Of a stretch of DNA of 64,000 bases, positions 34,921 to 44,566 are shown in pieces (the stretch's first letter is position 1; every line of letters starts with the position of its first letter). The notes under the pieces were generated by a model. That model was not told the DNA's origin, did not search any database, and was given only the letters and a program-made list of their open reading frames with translations. The position numbers and the translations under genes were made by a program. This stretch comes from Massilia brevitalea (GTDB lineage Bacteria; Pseudomonadota; Gammaproteobacteria; Burkholderiales; Burkholderiaceae_D). The stretch is from contig NZ_JAULSI010000035.1 in assembly GCF_030711405.1 (NCBI RefSeq), positions 1 to 64,000 of the forward strand, read 5' to 3'.

Positions 34921-37848
34921 TTAGTTTGCCGGCGCTTCCGCTTTCGCCGACTCTTCCTTCGCCACCGGCGGCGCCACGCCTTTTTCCGGATAGAGCACCA
35001 CCTGCACGTAATTCCCCGTGTTCAGGTAACGCTTCGCCGCATCCTGCACCTCGCTCGCTTGCAGCGCCAGCACGCGCTCTTCGTGCGTCAGGATCGCCGC
35101 CGGGTCGGTCCCGTCCAGCAGCGCCGATTGCAGCCGGCCCAGCCAGTAGCCGTTCTCGCGCAGCGCGCGGCGGTGGTTCTGGATCCAGTTCTGCTTCACC
35201 TTGGCCAGGTCGGCTGCCGCCGGGCCTTCGCGCTTGATGCGCTCGAATTCCTCGAAGGTGGCGGCAATCACCTTGTCGACATTCTCCGGCCCGGTCGGCA
35301 GGGTGATCGACAGCGAATAGCTTTCGTAGGGAATCCGCCCCAGCGAGGCGCTGGCGCTGCCGCCGTAGATGAGCGACAGCTTCTCGCGCAGCACTTCGAT
35401 GATGCGGATGTTCAGCACCTCGACCAGCGCCTGCAGGCGCATCTGCTCGGCGTCGGAGAAGGTGGCGTCGCCGGTGAAGGTGAGCGAGACCGTGCTCTTC
35501 GGCTCGCTGCCGCTGTGGACGGCGCGCTTGATCACGCCTTTCACCGGACGCAGGCCGACGTCGCGGTAGGCGGTCGGGATGTCCGGCGTCGGCAGGCTGC
35601 CCAGGTAAGTCGCCAGCAGCGGCTTGATCCGGGCGATGTCGAAGCTGCCCACCATGACGAAGGTCAGGTCCTTGGCGCTCGAGAAGCGTTCGCGGTAGAT
35701 GGCGATGCTGCGGTCCAGGCTGATCTGCGAGAACTCTTCCGGACGCAGCGCACGCGGCGCGCGCGGGTGGTTGTTGTACAGCGTGGCGACCAGGGTGTCG
35801 CCGAAGCGCGCGCCCGGCTGGGCCAGGCGGTTGCGCGCCGCTTCCACCTGCTTGCCGATGAAGGACTTGAACAGGTCTTCATCGCGGCGCACGGCGTCGA
35901 AGCGCAGCCACAGCATCTGCAGCATGGTCTCGATGTCGGTTGCACCCGACGAAGCGCCAACGATCTCGCTGTAGCCAGACAGGCCCATGGTCACCGCCGC
36001 GGCCTTGCCGGCCAATACGCGCGACAGGTCGAGCGGCGAATACTCCTGCAGGCCCATGCTGGCGACGATCGCATTCGCGTAGCGCGCATTCAGGATGTCG
36101 GCATCGCCGTACAGGCTCTGGCCGCCGAAGCGCGCCGCGCTCATCACCACCTGGTCGTTGCGGAAGTCGGTCGACTTCAGGATCGCTTTCACGCCGTTCG
36201 AGAAGGTCAACTCAGTCAGGCCGAGCGTCTTGTCCTGGGTCTCCTTGACGATGCTGCCGGCCTTTGGCGGCTGCGCCATCAGGGTCGAGCCAAGCGCCTT
36301 TTCCTCGCGCGGCGCCACTTGCGCCTTTTCGGCCGTGGCCAGGGCGGCGAGCAGGGCGTCGCCTTCGGGCGGCGGCATGTCCGGGCGCGCAATGCCGGTG
36401 TAGACCACCAGCTTGCCCGAGTCCGCCGGAATCGTGCGGCGCGCGTAGGCGTTCATCTCGTCGAGCGTCACGCCGGGCAGCAGCGTTTGCGCATAGCCGT
36501 ATTCGGCGGCGATGCCGGGGATCGGCTCCTGCTGCAGGAAGTTGCGCATGTACTCGCCCACGTAGGAACCGGAATCGGTCTTGTCGCGCTCGTTGTAGCT
36601 GCGCTCGAAGCTGCGCATCATGTCCTTCTTCGCGCGGTCCAGTTCCGCGGCGGAAAAGCCGTACTGGCGCGCCCGCTCGTTCTCGCGCACCAGGGCGTCG
36701 ATGGCCTTCGGCGCGCCGCCCGGGCCGACGACGGCGCTGGAGTTGTAGGCTTTGTAGAAGGGCGTCAGCTTGCCGAGGGCGCTGCCGCCGCGCAGGAAGG
36801 GCGGCTCGGCCTGCTGCGTCAGTTCCGCCAGGCGCCCGTTCAGCATGCCGGTGAACAGGCTTTCGACCAGCTGCTCGCGGTAGCCGCGCACGGTGTCGGG
36901 CTCGCGCACCGGCATCACCGGATAGCGGATCAGGATGCTGTTGCCGCCGGCTTCCTTGTCGGTGACGACCAGGGCTTCGGTGTCGTCGCGGCGCGGAATC
37001 TCGGCGTACTCGCGCTTGCGGGCCGGGCTCGGGTTGGTCAGCTTGCCGAAGTGGGCGCGGATCAGCTTTTCGGCCTGGGCCGGCTCGATGTCGCCGACCG
37101 CCACCACCGCCATCAGATCGGGGCGGTACCAGTCGCGGTAGAAGCGGCGCAGGGTCTCGGGCTGGAAGTTGCGCAGTACTTCCTCCTTACCGATCGGCAG
37201 GCGCTCGGCGTAGCGCGAGCCATTGAACATCTTCGGATACAGCTTCTTGCCGATGCGGTCGCCCGCGCCCTTGCCGAGCCGGAGTTCTTCCAGCACGATG
37301 CCGCGTTCCTTGTCGACTTCGGCATCCTCGAAACTCAGGCCGTGGGCCCAGTCTTCGAGCACCTGGAAGGCGCGCGTCAGGTTCTCCGGCTTGTCGGTGG
37401 GGATAGGCAGGATGTAGACGGTTTCATCGAACGAGGTGTAGGCATTCAGGTCCGCGCCGAACTTCACGCCGATCGACTGCAAATAGTCGACCAGCTCGTG
37501 CTTCTTGAAGTTGGCGGTGCCGTTGAAGGCCATGTGCTCGACAAAATGCGCCAGGCCTTGCTGGTCATCGTCTTCGAGGATGGAGCCGGCTTTTACCACC
37601 AGGCGCAGTTCCACGCGGCGCTCGGGACGGGCGTTCTTCTGGATGTAATACGTGAGGCCGTTCGCCAGCTTGCCGACCTTTACCTGCGGGCCGACCGGGA
37701 TCGGCGCGTCGAGCTTGACGGCCGCCGCGGGCTGGGGCGGCGTGGACGGGCGCTTCTGGTTTGCAGGAGCAGATGCAGGGGCGGCATGGACAAAAGGATG
37801 GACCAGCAGGACGGCAAGACAGGTGCTACGGACGAATTGGATGAGCAT
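34921..37848 (-). CDS. M16 family zinc metallopeptidase (two-domain)
   Basis: The 975-residue protein has a signal peptide (MLIQFVRST... to HAA near residue 23) and two M16 modules. The first is active: HFVEH at residues 101-105 is the inverted zinc motif, followed by AFNGTANF. The second half, with IYRERFSSAKDLTFVMVG, lacks the motif, as in pitrilysin-like enzymes. It likely degrades peptides in the periplasm. The start at 37848 is chosen to begin at the signal peptide. It is 63 bp after the gene for a REC-GGDEF-EAL protein on the same strand. Confidence 0.93.
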   Translation of the reverse strand: MLIQFVRSTCLAVLLVHPFVHAAPASAPANQKRPSTPPQPAAAVKLDAPIPVGPQVKVGKLANGLTYYIQKNARPERRVELRLVVKAGSILEDDDQQGLAHFVEHMAFNGTANFKKHELVDYLQSIGVKFGADLNAYTSFDETVYILPIPTDKPENLTRAFQVLEDWAHGLSFEDAEVDKERGIVLEELRLGKGAGDRIGKKLYPKMFNGSRYAERLPIGKEEVLRNFQPETLRRFYRDWYRPDLMAVVAVGDIEPAQAEKLIRAHFGKLTNPSPARKREYAEIPRRDDTEALVVTDKEAGGNSILIRYPVMPVREPDTVRGYREQLVESLFTGMLNGRLAELTQQAEPPFLRGGSALGKLTPFYKAYNSSAVVGPGGAPKAIDALVRENERARQYGFSAAELDRAKKDMMRSFERSYNERDKTDSGSYVGEYMRNFLQQEPIPGIAAEYGYAQTLLPGVTLDEMNAYARRTIPADSGKLVVYTGIARPDMPPPEGDALLAALATAEKAQVAPREEKALGSTLMAQPPKAGSIVKETQDKTLGLTELTFSNGVKAILKSTDFRNDQVVMSAARFGGQSLYGDADILNARYANAIVASMGLQEYSPLDLSRVLAGKAAAVTMGLSGYSEIVGASSGATDIETMLQMLWLRFDAVRRDEDLFKSFIGKQVEAARNRLAQPGARFGDTLVATLYNNHPRAPRALRPEEFSQISLDRSIAIYRERFSSAKDLTFVMVGSFDIARIKPLLATYLGSLPTPDIPTAYRDVGLRPVKGVIKRAVHSGSEPKSTVSLTFTGDATFSDAEQMRLQALVEVLNIRIIEVLREKLSLIYGGSASASLGRIPYESYSLSITLPTGPENVDKVIAATFEEFERIKREGPAAADLAKVKQNWIQNHRRALRENGYWLGRLQSALLDGTDPAAILTHEERVLALQASEVQDAAKRYLNTGNYVQVVLYPEKGVAPPVAKEESAKAEAPAN

Positions 37849-37911
37849 CGGGATTCCGTGACGAGGATCGGTAAACAAGCGTCGAAGCGCTATTCTAAGG
37901 CCTGGTGTGGA

Positions 37912-40644
37912 TCAGGCCTGGCGGAGCGCGATGCGGCCCGTTTGCAGCAGCACGCCCATCTCGCGCGCCGGCAGCGCTGGACTGTACAGGTAGCCCTGCA
38001 GCACCTCGCAGCCGATGCGGCCCAGGAAATCGCGCTGGGCCAGGGTCTCGACGCCTTCGGCCACCACGCGCAGGGACAGGCCTTCGGCCAGGGCGATGGT
38101 GGCCTGGGCGATGGCCGCGCTGCGCGCGTCGAGGGCGATGTTGCGGACAAAAGCCTGGTCGATCTTCAGCTTGTCGAGCGAGAAGCGCGACAGATAGCCA
38201 AGCGAGGAATAACCGGTGCCGAAGTCGTCGAGCGACAGCGAGACGCCCATCGCTCGCAGCTCGGCGAGCTGGGCCTCGGCGGCCGTGGTATCGCCCAGCA
38301 TCACGCTTTCGGTCAGCTCGACTTCCAGGTAGCGCGCCTCCAGTCCGGATTCCTGCAGCGCGGCGCGCACCACGGCGGGCACGGTGCCGGCCTTGAACTG
38401 GTGCGCCGAGACGTTCACCGCCACCGGTACGCACGCCAGCCCGGCATCCTGCCAGGCCTTGTTCTGCAGGCAGGCCTGGCGGATCACCCAGTCGCCGATC
38501 GGCAGGATCAGGCCGGTGTCTTCGGCCAGCGGGATGAAGTCGGCCGGGGAAATGCGGCCCAGTTCCGGGCTGTGCCAGCGCAGCAGGGCTTCCATGCCGA
38601 GCACGCGGCCATCGCTGGTCGCCACCTGCGGCTGGAAGTGCAGCGCCAGTTCGTCGCGTCCGATCGCCCGGCGCAGGTGCGTCTCCAGGGCCAGCCAGCG
38701 CAGCGCCTGGTCGTTCATCTCGCCCTTGAAGAAGCGGAAGCCGTTGCGGCCGGCCTCCTTCTGGTGCGCCAACGCGGCGTCGGCCGCCTTCAGCAAGTCG
38801 CCGGGGGCGTCGCCGTCGCGCGGGAAGACGCTGATGCCGACGCTGCCGGTGACCACCACGTCGTGCCCGCCCACCGGGTGCGGCTGGGCGATGGCGTCGA
38901 TCAGGCGCCGCGCCGAGAAGATGATGTCCTCGGTGTCGTCGCAGCCCGACAGGAGCAGCACGAATTCGTCGCCCGACAGGCGCGCCACCGTGTCCAGCGG
39001 CCCGGCGATCTCCATGGCGCGGCGCGCCACCTCGCGCAGCAGGGCGTCGCCGGCGGCGTGGCCCAGGCTGTCGTTGATGCGCGAGAGGCGGTCGACGTTC
39101 ACCATCAGCACGGCCAGCTGGCGTCCGCTGCTGCGCGCCGCGGCAATCGACTGCTGCAGGCGGTCCTGGAACAGAGACCGGTTCGGCAGCTGGGTCAGCG
39201 CGTCGTGGTTGGTCAGGAAGTCGAGCTGGTTGTGGGCGGCCTTCAGGGCCGACAGATCGCTCGACACCGACACGTAGGCGGTGAGCTTGCCGGCGTCGTC
39301 GCGCACCGCGCTGATGCTGGTGTGCTCGGGGAAGATCTCGCCGTTCTTGCGCCGGTTCCAGAGCTCGCCGCGCCACTGGCCGTACTGCTCCAGGCTGTCC
39401 CACATGGCGCGGTAGAAGCCGGCGTCCTGGCGCCCCGAGCGCAGGAAGCGCGGGTTCTTGCCCATCGCCTCGGCCTCGCTGTAGCCGGTGATGCGCTCGA
39501 AGGCGGGATTCACGGCCACGATATTCGCGCAGGCGTCGGTCATCATGATCGCTTCCTGGGTGCTGTCGAACACTTGGCGCGCGAGTTCGAGCCGGTGCTC
39601 GCTGTCGCGCAGCGCGGCGTCGGCCCTGGCGCGCGCGGTCGCTTCCAGCTGCAGCTGGGCGGCATGGCGCTGCACCACCCCGTACAGGTTCAGGTTTTCG
39701 TAGGCCACCGCCAGGTGGGCGCCGAGGGCCGAGGCCCAGCGCAGGTCTTCCTCGCCAAAGGGGGCGGCGCCGGGCGCGCGCACGAAGTACATCCAGCCGT
39801 GCAGGTGGTGCAGGTCGCGCACCGCCAGGCCGAGGAAGGCGCCGGGACGCGGGTGCAGGGTCGGCCAGGGCAGGGTGGCCAGCAGCGGTTCGCCCGCGTG
39901 CAGCAGCAGGGCTTCGCGCGCATGCACCAGTGCCCCCGGCAGGCGCAGGTCGTTGGCGGCGTGCGGCGCCACCAGGGCGCCGTCGAAGCCCTGCGCTGCC
40001 AGGTGGCGCACGCTGCGCTCGTCGCGTTCGAACAGGCACAGCGCCAGCGTGTCGGCGCACAGGATGCGGCCGGCGGCCTGCAGGAAGCAGGCGGCCAGCC
40101 CCTCGACCTCGCGCTCGTCGACCAGCTGCAGGCACATCGCCTCCAGCGCGGCCAGGCGGGCATTGAGCTGGCCCTCGGGCGCGGCGCAGCTGTCCGGGAT
40201 CTCCGGCCCGGCGGGGGAGACGGACGCCGGGGCTGCCGGCGCCGCTGCCTTCGGAGGGGCGCTCGGCAGCGCGCCGGCCAGCACCAGTTCGGCGTTCACC
40301 GCTTCCATGATGGCGTCGGCGTCGGATGGTTTACTCAGCACGCGCTCGACGCCGCAGCTGCGCGCCATGGCCAGGGTCTCGCGCTCGGCATAGACCGCGG
40401 AATAGAAGATGACGCGGGTGGCGGCCAGGTCGCGGTCGGCGCGCAGGCGCTGCACGAACTCGTAGCCGTCCATCTTCGGCATCAGGATGTCGGTGATGAT
40501 CAGGTCGGGGCGGTGGGCGCGCACCAGGTCGAGCGCGGTGGCGCCGTCGTCCGCCTCGAGCAGGCGGTGTTCGGTGAAGCCGAGCAGGGCCAGCAGGTAG
40601 GCGCGGTTGCTCGGCCGGTCGTCGACGATGAGGATGGTGGCCAT
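37912..40644 (-). CDS. Response regulator with GAF, PAS, GGDEF and EAL domains
   Basis: The 910-residue cytoplasmic protein has, in order, a receiver domain (phospho-acceptor Asp52 in IITDILMPKMDG), a proline/alanine linker, a GAF-like domain (about 170-320), a PAS domain (about 350-460, NIVAVNPAFERITGY), a GGDEF domain with the variant ARLSGDEF, and an EAL domain with GMEALLRWH, VTNVSA-like VAVNVSAHQF and [13 protein letters not shown] residues for c-di-GMP hydrolysis appear intact; the SGDEF form may or may not make c-di-GMP. GGGAG precedes the start. No kinase gene lies beside it. Confidence 0.93.
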   Translation of the reverse strand: MATILIVDDRPSNRAYLLALLGFTEHRLLEADDGATALDLVRAHRPDLIITDILMPKMDGYEFVQRLRADRDLAATRVIFYSAVYAERETLAMARSCGVERVLSKPSDADAIMEAVNAELVLAGALPSAPPKAAAPAAPASVSPAGPEIPDSCAAPEGQLNARLAALEAMCLQLVDEREVEGLAACFLQAAGRILCADTLALCLFERDERSVRHLAAQGFDGALVAPHAANDLRLPGALVHAREALLLHAGEPLLATLPWPTLHPRPGAFLGLAVRDLHHLHGWMYFVRAPGAAPFGEEDLRWASALGAHLAVAYENLNLYGVVQRHAAQLQLEATARARADAALRDSEHRLELARQVFDSTQEAIMMTDACANIVAVNPAFERITGYSEAEAMGKNPRFLRSGRQDAGFYRAMWDSLEQYGQWRGELWNRRKNGEIFPEHTSISAVRDDAGKLTAYVSVSSDLSALKAAHNQLDFLTNHDALTQLPNRSLFQDRLQQSIAAARSSGRQLAVLMVNVDRLSRINDSLGHAAGDALLREVARRAMEIAGPLDTVARLSGDEFVLLLSGCDDTEDIIFSARRLIDAIAQPHPVGGHDVVVTGSVGISVFPRDGDAPGDLLKAADAALAHQKEAGRNGFRFFKGEMNDQALRWLALETHLRRAIGRDELALHFQPQVATSDGRVLGMEALLRWHSPELGRISPADFIPLAEDTGLILPIGDWVIRQACLQNKAWQDAGLACVPVAVNVSAHQFKAGTVPAVVRAALQESGLEARYLEVELTESVMLGDTTAAEAQLAELRAMGVSLSLDDFGTGYSSLGYLSRFSLDKLKIDQAFVRNIALDARSAAIAQATIALAEGLSLRVVAEGVETLAQRDFLGRIGCEVLQGYLYSPALPAREMGVLLQTGRIALRQA

Positions 40645-41046
40645 CAGTAATTCTCCCGGGCTGCGGCGGTGAACTGACGGTCGAATGGCAGTACCAGCAT
40701 GACTACTCCAAGAATACGCCGGCGGCAGCACGCCGACGCGTTAGACCGGATTATCATAATCCAGCCGATGTCGCAAACACCACGAAGTTGCATTCTAAGA
40801 CATAACGTTTAACAATTGTATTTGAACAATTGCTATTTTGTTGTGGTAGTGCAACGAGCTTATGCGAATGGAATGGCGGGCGCATGGAATTGTCGTGCCC
40901 GGATCGCCGGGAGAGGCGGCCGGATGCCGGCAAATCCTTTAAAATAGCGGATTACGCACGGCGCGTCACCCGTGCATTCGCCGTATTCGCCGTATTTGTC
41001 ATCCGCATCCGTCACCCGCATCCGTTACCGTTCTCAAGGAATCCAC
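40645..41046. other. Intergenic region upstream of ribB with paired AACAATTG motifs
   Basis: This 402-bp gap lies between divergent genes. It holds AACAATTG twice, at 40811 and 40825, in an AT-rich stretch, related to the palindrome at 50073. A TAAAAT at 40940-40945 could be the -10 of the rib operon, without a good -35. I looked for the FMN riboswitch often found before ribB and did not see its conserved elements. Confidence 0.5.
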
Positions 41047-42159
41047 ATGTCTATCTCCAGCACCCAGGAAATCGTTGCCGAATTGCGCGCAGGGCGCATG
41101 GTCATTCTGGTCGATGAAGAAGACCGCGAGAATGAAGGCGACCTGGTGCTGGCGGCCGATTTCGTCACGCCGGAAGCGATCAACTTCATGATCCGCCACG
41201 CGCGCGGCCTGGTCTGCCTGACCCTGGCGGAAGAAATCTGCGACCGCCTGGCGCTGCCGATGATGACCAGCCGCAACGGCACCTCGTTCGGCACCAACTT
41301 CACGGTGTCGATCGAAGCGGCCGAAGGCGTGACCACCGGCATCTCGGCGGCCGACCGCGCCCGCACCATCCAGGTGGCGGTGGCCAGGAACGCGCAACCC
41401 GACGACCTGGTGCAGCCGGGCCACATCTTCCCGCTGCGCGCGGTCAAGGGTGGCGTGCTGATGCGCGCCGGCCACACCGAAGCCGGCTGCGACCTGACCG
41501 AGATGGCGGGCCTGACCCCGGCCTCGGTGATCTGCGAGATCATCAAGGAAGACGGCACCATGTCGCGCCTGCCGGACCTGATCGAGTTCGCGAAAGAGCA
41601 CAACCTGAAGATCGGCACCATTGCCGACCTGATCCACTACCGCAGCCAGAACGAAAGCCTGGTCGAGCGCGTTGCCGAGCGTACCCTGAACACGGCGCAC
41701 GGCGAGTTCAAGCTGATCGCCTGGCGCGACAAGCCTAGCGGCTGCGCCCACCTGGCCATGGTCCACGGCGACATCGACCGCGAGGTGGAAACCCTGGTGC
41801 GCGTGCACCAGCCGGTGTCGATCCTCGACATCCTGGAGCACAAGGCGACCACCCATTCCTGGACCATGTCCTCGGCGATGGAAGCGATCAAGCACAGCGA
41901 GAGCGGCGTGCTGGTGCTGCTGAACTGCGGCGAAACCGCCGAGCAGCTGTTCTCGCAGTTCGCCTCGATCGACGCCCCGGGCGCGCGCCCGAGCGGCCGC
42001 GCCGCCACGATGGACCTGCGTACCTATGGTATCGGCGCCCAGATCCTGAAGGAGCTCGGCGTCGGCAAGATGAAGCTGCTGGCGAATCCGCGCAAGATGC
42101 CGTCGATGACCGGGTTCGACCTGGAAGTCACCGGTTACATTGCGACTCCTGGCGCCTGA
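41047..42159 (+). CDS. ribB: 3,4-dihydroxy-2-butanone 4-phosphate synthase with degenerate RibA-like domain (RibBX type)
   Basis: The 370-residue protein has a complete RibB half (residues about 1-205) with VDEEDRENEGDLVLAADF and RAGHTEAGCDL. The second half is of the GTP cyclohydrolase II fold, but where RibA has its zinc cysteines (a CxGD...CDCG pattern) this protein reads VHQPVSILDILEHKATTHSW, with no cysteine, so that activity should be lost. Such RibBX variants are known in Proteobacteria. A separate ribA is therefore expected elsewhere. AAGGAA lies before the start. It is followed by ribH and nusB in the same direction. Confidence 0.95.
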   Translation: MSISSTQEIVAELRAGRMVILVDEEDRENEGDLVLAADFVTPEAINFMIRHARGLVCLTLAEEICDRLALPMMTSRNGTSFGTNFTVSIEAAEGVTTGISAADRARTIQVAVARNAQPDDLVQPGHIFPLRAVKGGVLMRAGHTEAGCDLTEMAGLTPASVICEIIKEDGTMSRLPDLIEFAKEHNLKIGTIADLIHYRSQNESLVERVAERTLNTAHGEFKLIAWRDKPSGCAHLAMVHGDIDREVETLVRVHQPVSILDILEHKATTHSWTMSSAMEAIKHSESGVLVLLNCGETAEQLFSQFASIDAPGARPSGRAATMDLRTYGIGAQILKELGVGKMKLLANPRKMPSMTGFDLEVTGYIATPGA

Positions 42160-42210
42160 GGCGGTACACTTTCACTATTTATTAATACGACAAACAAGAA
42201 GAGGGCAGCC

Positions 42211-42693
42211 ATGACCGTAGGAACTTATGAAAGCAACATGACGGGCGAAGACCTGCGCATCGGGATCGTGCAGGCGCGCTTCAACGCCGACGTCGGGCAC
42301 GGCCTGCTGTCGTCCTGCCTGGCCGAGCTGAAGCGCCTGGGCGTGGCCGACGAAGACATCCTGCACGTGACCGTGCCGGGCGCGCTGGAAGTGCCGCTGG
42401 CGCTGGCCAAGATGGCCGAGACCCAGCAATTCGACGCCCTGATCGCACTGGGCGCGGTGATCCGCGGCGAAACCTACCACTTCGAGCTGGTTTCGAACGA
42501 GTCGGGCGCCGGCATCACTCGCATCGGCCTGGACTACGGCATCCCGATCGCGAACGCCATCCTCACCACCGAAAACGATGCGCAAGCCGAAGCGCGCATG
42601 GCCGAGAAGGGCAGCGACGCCGCCAAGGTGGCCGTCGAGATGGCGAACCTCCTGATGGCGCTCGAAGAGCTGCATCCGGAAGAAGAAGAGTAA
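42211..42693 (+). CDS. ribH: 6,7-dimethyl-8-ribityllumazine synthase
   Basis: The 160-residue protein is a normal lumazine synthase: [12 protein letters not shown] at the substrate site, [17 protein letters not shown] and [20 protein letters not shown]. It condenses the RibB product with the pyrimidine made through RibD. It lies 51 bp after ribB and 14 bp before nusB, an arrangement common in proteobacteria. Confidence 0.98.
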   Translation: MTVGTYESNMTGEDLRIGIVQARFNADVGHGLLSSCLAELKRLGVADEDILHVTVPGALEVPLALAKMAETQQFDALIALGAVIRGETYHFELVSNESGAGITRIGLDYGIPIANAILTTENDAQAEARMAEKGSDAAKVAVEMANLLMALEELHPEEEE

Positions 42694-42707
42694 ACAGAAG
42701 GAACACG

Positions 42708-43178
42708 ATGAACGAGAACACCACCCACGCCAACCCGAGCAAGAACCGCACCCCGCGCCACCGCGCGCGCGAGTTCGCGCTGCAGGGCCTGTACCAATGG
42801 CTGCTGAACAATGAGCCATCGAGCACCGTGGCGAAGAATATCCGCCAGGCGCATGGTTTCGACAAGGCCGACGGCGAATACTTTGCCAGCCTGCTCAACG
42901 GCACCATCAGCACCTCGCTCGAACTGCGCGAAGCGATCGCCCCGCTGATCGACCGCAGCATCGCCGAACTGTCGCCGATCGAGCACGGCGTGCTGCTGCT
43001 CGGCGCCTACGAGCTGAAGAACCAGCCGGACATCCCTTACCGCGTCGTGATCAACGAAGCGGTCGAGCTGACCAAGTCGTTCGGCGGCATCGACGGCCAC
43101 AAGTACGTGAACGGCGTGCTCGACAAGCTGGCCGGCAAGCTGCGTCCGGAAGAAGTGGCGGCCGACGCGCGCCGTTAA
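42708..43178 (+). CDS. nusB: Transcription antitermination factor NusB
   Basis: The 156-residue all-helical protein has the NusB signatures RHRAREFALQGLYQWLLN, LLLGAYELKNQPDIPYRVVINEAVELTKSFGG and HKYVNGVLDKLA. With NusE it binds boxA RNA and supports rRNA transcription. AGAAGGAA precedes the ATG. A terminator follows directly and has been invaded by an insertion sequence. Confidence 0.98.
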   Translation: MNENTTHANPSKNRTPRHRAREFALQGLYQWLLNNEPSSTVAKNIRQAHGFDKADGEYFASLLNGTISTSLELREAIAPLIDRSIAELSPIEHGVLLLGAYELKNQPDIPYRVVINEAVELTKSFGGIDGHKYVNGVLDKLAGKLRPEEVAADARR

Positions 43179-43216
43179 AACCTGCCGCTACTATATAGAT
43201 TAGTAGCACAGGCTCG

Positions 43217-43252
43217 AAAGCCACCGTTGCCTCGCGGCGCGGTGGTTTTTTT
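43217..43252 (+). terminator. Rho-independent terminator of the ribB-ribH-nusB operon
   Basis: The stem AAAGCCACCG against CGGTGGTTT is followed by a run of seven T. The insertion sequence begins four bases after the run; its target duplication includes the last five T of it. Confidence 0.85.
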
Positions 43253-43255
43253 ACG

Positions 43256-44324
43256 GGCGCTGTCACCGTCTGCTGTGGATGGGCCCGACTGCAAGGCGGA
43301 ACAATTGATCGGCAGACGTGATGTTTCCGCCATCGAGCATCCGGCGCCAGCCCAGGTAGTTCGGCAGGTAGCGCGATGCGACGCCGTGAAAAGGCATCAA
43401 CCATTCGCGCAAGCGCCCATGATAGGCGTTCACGTTTTGTACGTGGATGGGGCCCTGCGGACCGAGGCGGAGACGCTCGCCGGCGCTGGCATTCACGGCC
43501 TGGTGCGCAATGCCGTGTGCGCGGGCAAAAGCGCGATAGGCTGCGTTCGCATCCGTTACGAGCAAGACATCCCGGTCCAGGAAGGGCAGCAGGTGGCGCT
43601 CCAACTGGACTTTGCTGACGGGGCCGCGGCCAGTGACGGTGTCGACGGTCTGTCGGCTACGGTCGCGTGCCACCAGGATACAGTCGAGCTCGCGTGAAAT
43701 GCCGCGCCTGCTGGCCGTTCCCCCACGTTTGCGTGCAGGCCGGTCCAGCTTGCGCGACCCTTTCTGGGATTCCAGGATGAACATTTCGTCGGCCTCGGCG
43801 ATACCACTCAGGCGCGCCGGCCGGTCCTCCTTGACCCGATCCAGGAAGCGATGGCGCCAGCGAAAAGCGGTGTTGCGGTGCACCTTGACCTCGTCTGCCG
43901 CTGCGCGCACCGGGCGCGACGCGCGCAGCGTCTCGAGGTAATCGAGCCATTTCCCTTTCAGCCGCAGACGTGCCAGTGGCGTGCCGGTCAAATCGTTGAA
44001 GGTGCGCCGGCACGAGAAGCAGCGGTAGCGCTGCAGGTCGTTCGCGTGGCCATGCCGGTTCCAACGTTCGCACCGGCAATGAGGGCACCGTCGGCCCGGG
44101 GACCGGCATTGTTCGATCAGCGCGAGTACTTCGTGCAGTCCGGCCGCCGGCCGCAAGGCATCGAGGACTTGTAGCCGCTGGGGCTGGTTCAGTGCAGGCA
44201 AGGCTGCAAACCACTCCCTGAAGCAAGGTGCTTTCATGGTTGACCCATATCGAAGGCGATACGGCTTGGACTGCGAAAGAGCTCAGCAGTTCAATCCTCA
44301 TCCATAGCTAACGGTGACAGCGCC
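43256..44324 (-). mobile_element. IS1595-family insertion sequence, intact
   Basis: The 1069-bp element has terminal inverted repeats whose outer 14 bases are identical (GGCGCTGTCACCGT at both ends), with similarity continuing for about 10 more. The flanking 8 bases TTTTTACG occur at 43248-43255 and 44325-44332, a perfect target duplication of the length usual for IS1595. It holds a single intact transposase gene. A perfect target duplication suggests a recent insertion. It lies in the tail of the nusB terminator, where it should do little harm. Confidence 0.95.
43263..44237 (-). CDS. IS1595-family (ISXO2-like) transposase
   Basis: The 324-residue protein has an N-terminal zinc ribbon (CPHCRCERW then CFSC at about residues 51-75) followed by RTFNDLTGTPLARLRLKGKW, and an ISXO2-type DDE catalytic domain: EADEMFILESQKGSRKL, then VTDANAAYRAFARAHGI, and HVQNVNAYHGRLREWLMPFHGVA. 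The frame fills the element from repeat to repeat and no mutation is seen, so it may be active. The start at 44237 is the first ATG inside the right inverted repeat. Confidence 0.93.
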   Translation of the reverse strand: MKAPCFREWFAALPALNQPQRLQVLDALRPAAGLHEVLALIEQCRSPGRRCPHCRCERWNRHGHANDLQRYRCFSCRRTFNDLTGTPLARLRLKGKWLDYLETLRASRPVRAAADEVKVHRNTAFRWRHRFLDRVKEDRPARLSGIAEADEMFILESQKGSRKLDRPARKRGGTASRRGISRELDCILVARDRSRQTVDTVTGRGPVSKVQLERHLLPFLDRDVLLVTDANAAYRAFARAHGIAHQAVNASAGERLRLGPQGPIHVQNVNAYHGRLREWLMPFHGVASRYLPNYLGWRRMLDGGNITSADQLFRLAVGPIHSRR

Positions 44325-44380
44325 TTTTTACGTGCTTTCCATGCGGCCTGCATGACTTGCGGCCCGCCGCAAGAACCCTC

Positions 44381-44408
44381 TTTACTTCCTGCCGGGCCTG
44401 CCTATACT
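44381..44408 (+). promoter_or_regulatory. Possible sigma-70 promoter for the C1 peptidase gene
   Basis: TTTACT (44381-44386) and TATACT (44403-44408) are 16 bp apart, about 160 bp before the start codon at 44567. This is the only promoter-like pair noticed between the insertion sequence and the gene; nothing else is recognised in the gap. Confidence 0.45.
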
Positions 44409-44566
44409 CGATTTCTGAAGAGTCCGTATTGCGCATTTCGACAAGACCAAACCGGCAGCTTCTCCATCCAGGGCTGACCGGCCTGCAGTGATCGACGGCT
44501 CGCGCCTCCATCACATGTCCGAGAGCCGGCCAGCGAGCCGGGGCGGCTCCGGGAGGGGAACTGAAC

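Noticed and set aside
34825-40650. A 1941-codon open frame on the plus strand
   Set aside because: It runs antisense across the M16 peptidase and the GGDEF-EAL genes, both with clear catalytic motifs. Its translation has low-complexity, arginine/histidine-rich composition and it begins inside a REPIN. GC-rich codon bias explains the lack of stops.
40645-41046. FMN riboswitch upstream of ribB
   Set aside because: The conserved RFN box elements were looked for and not found.
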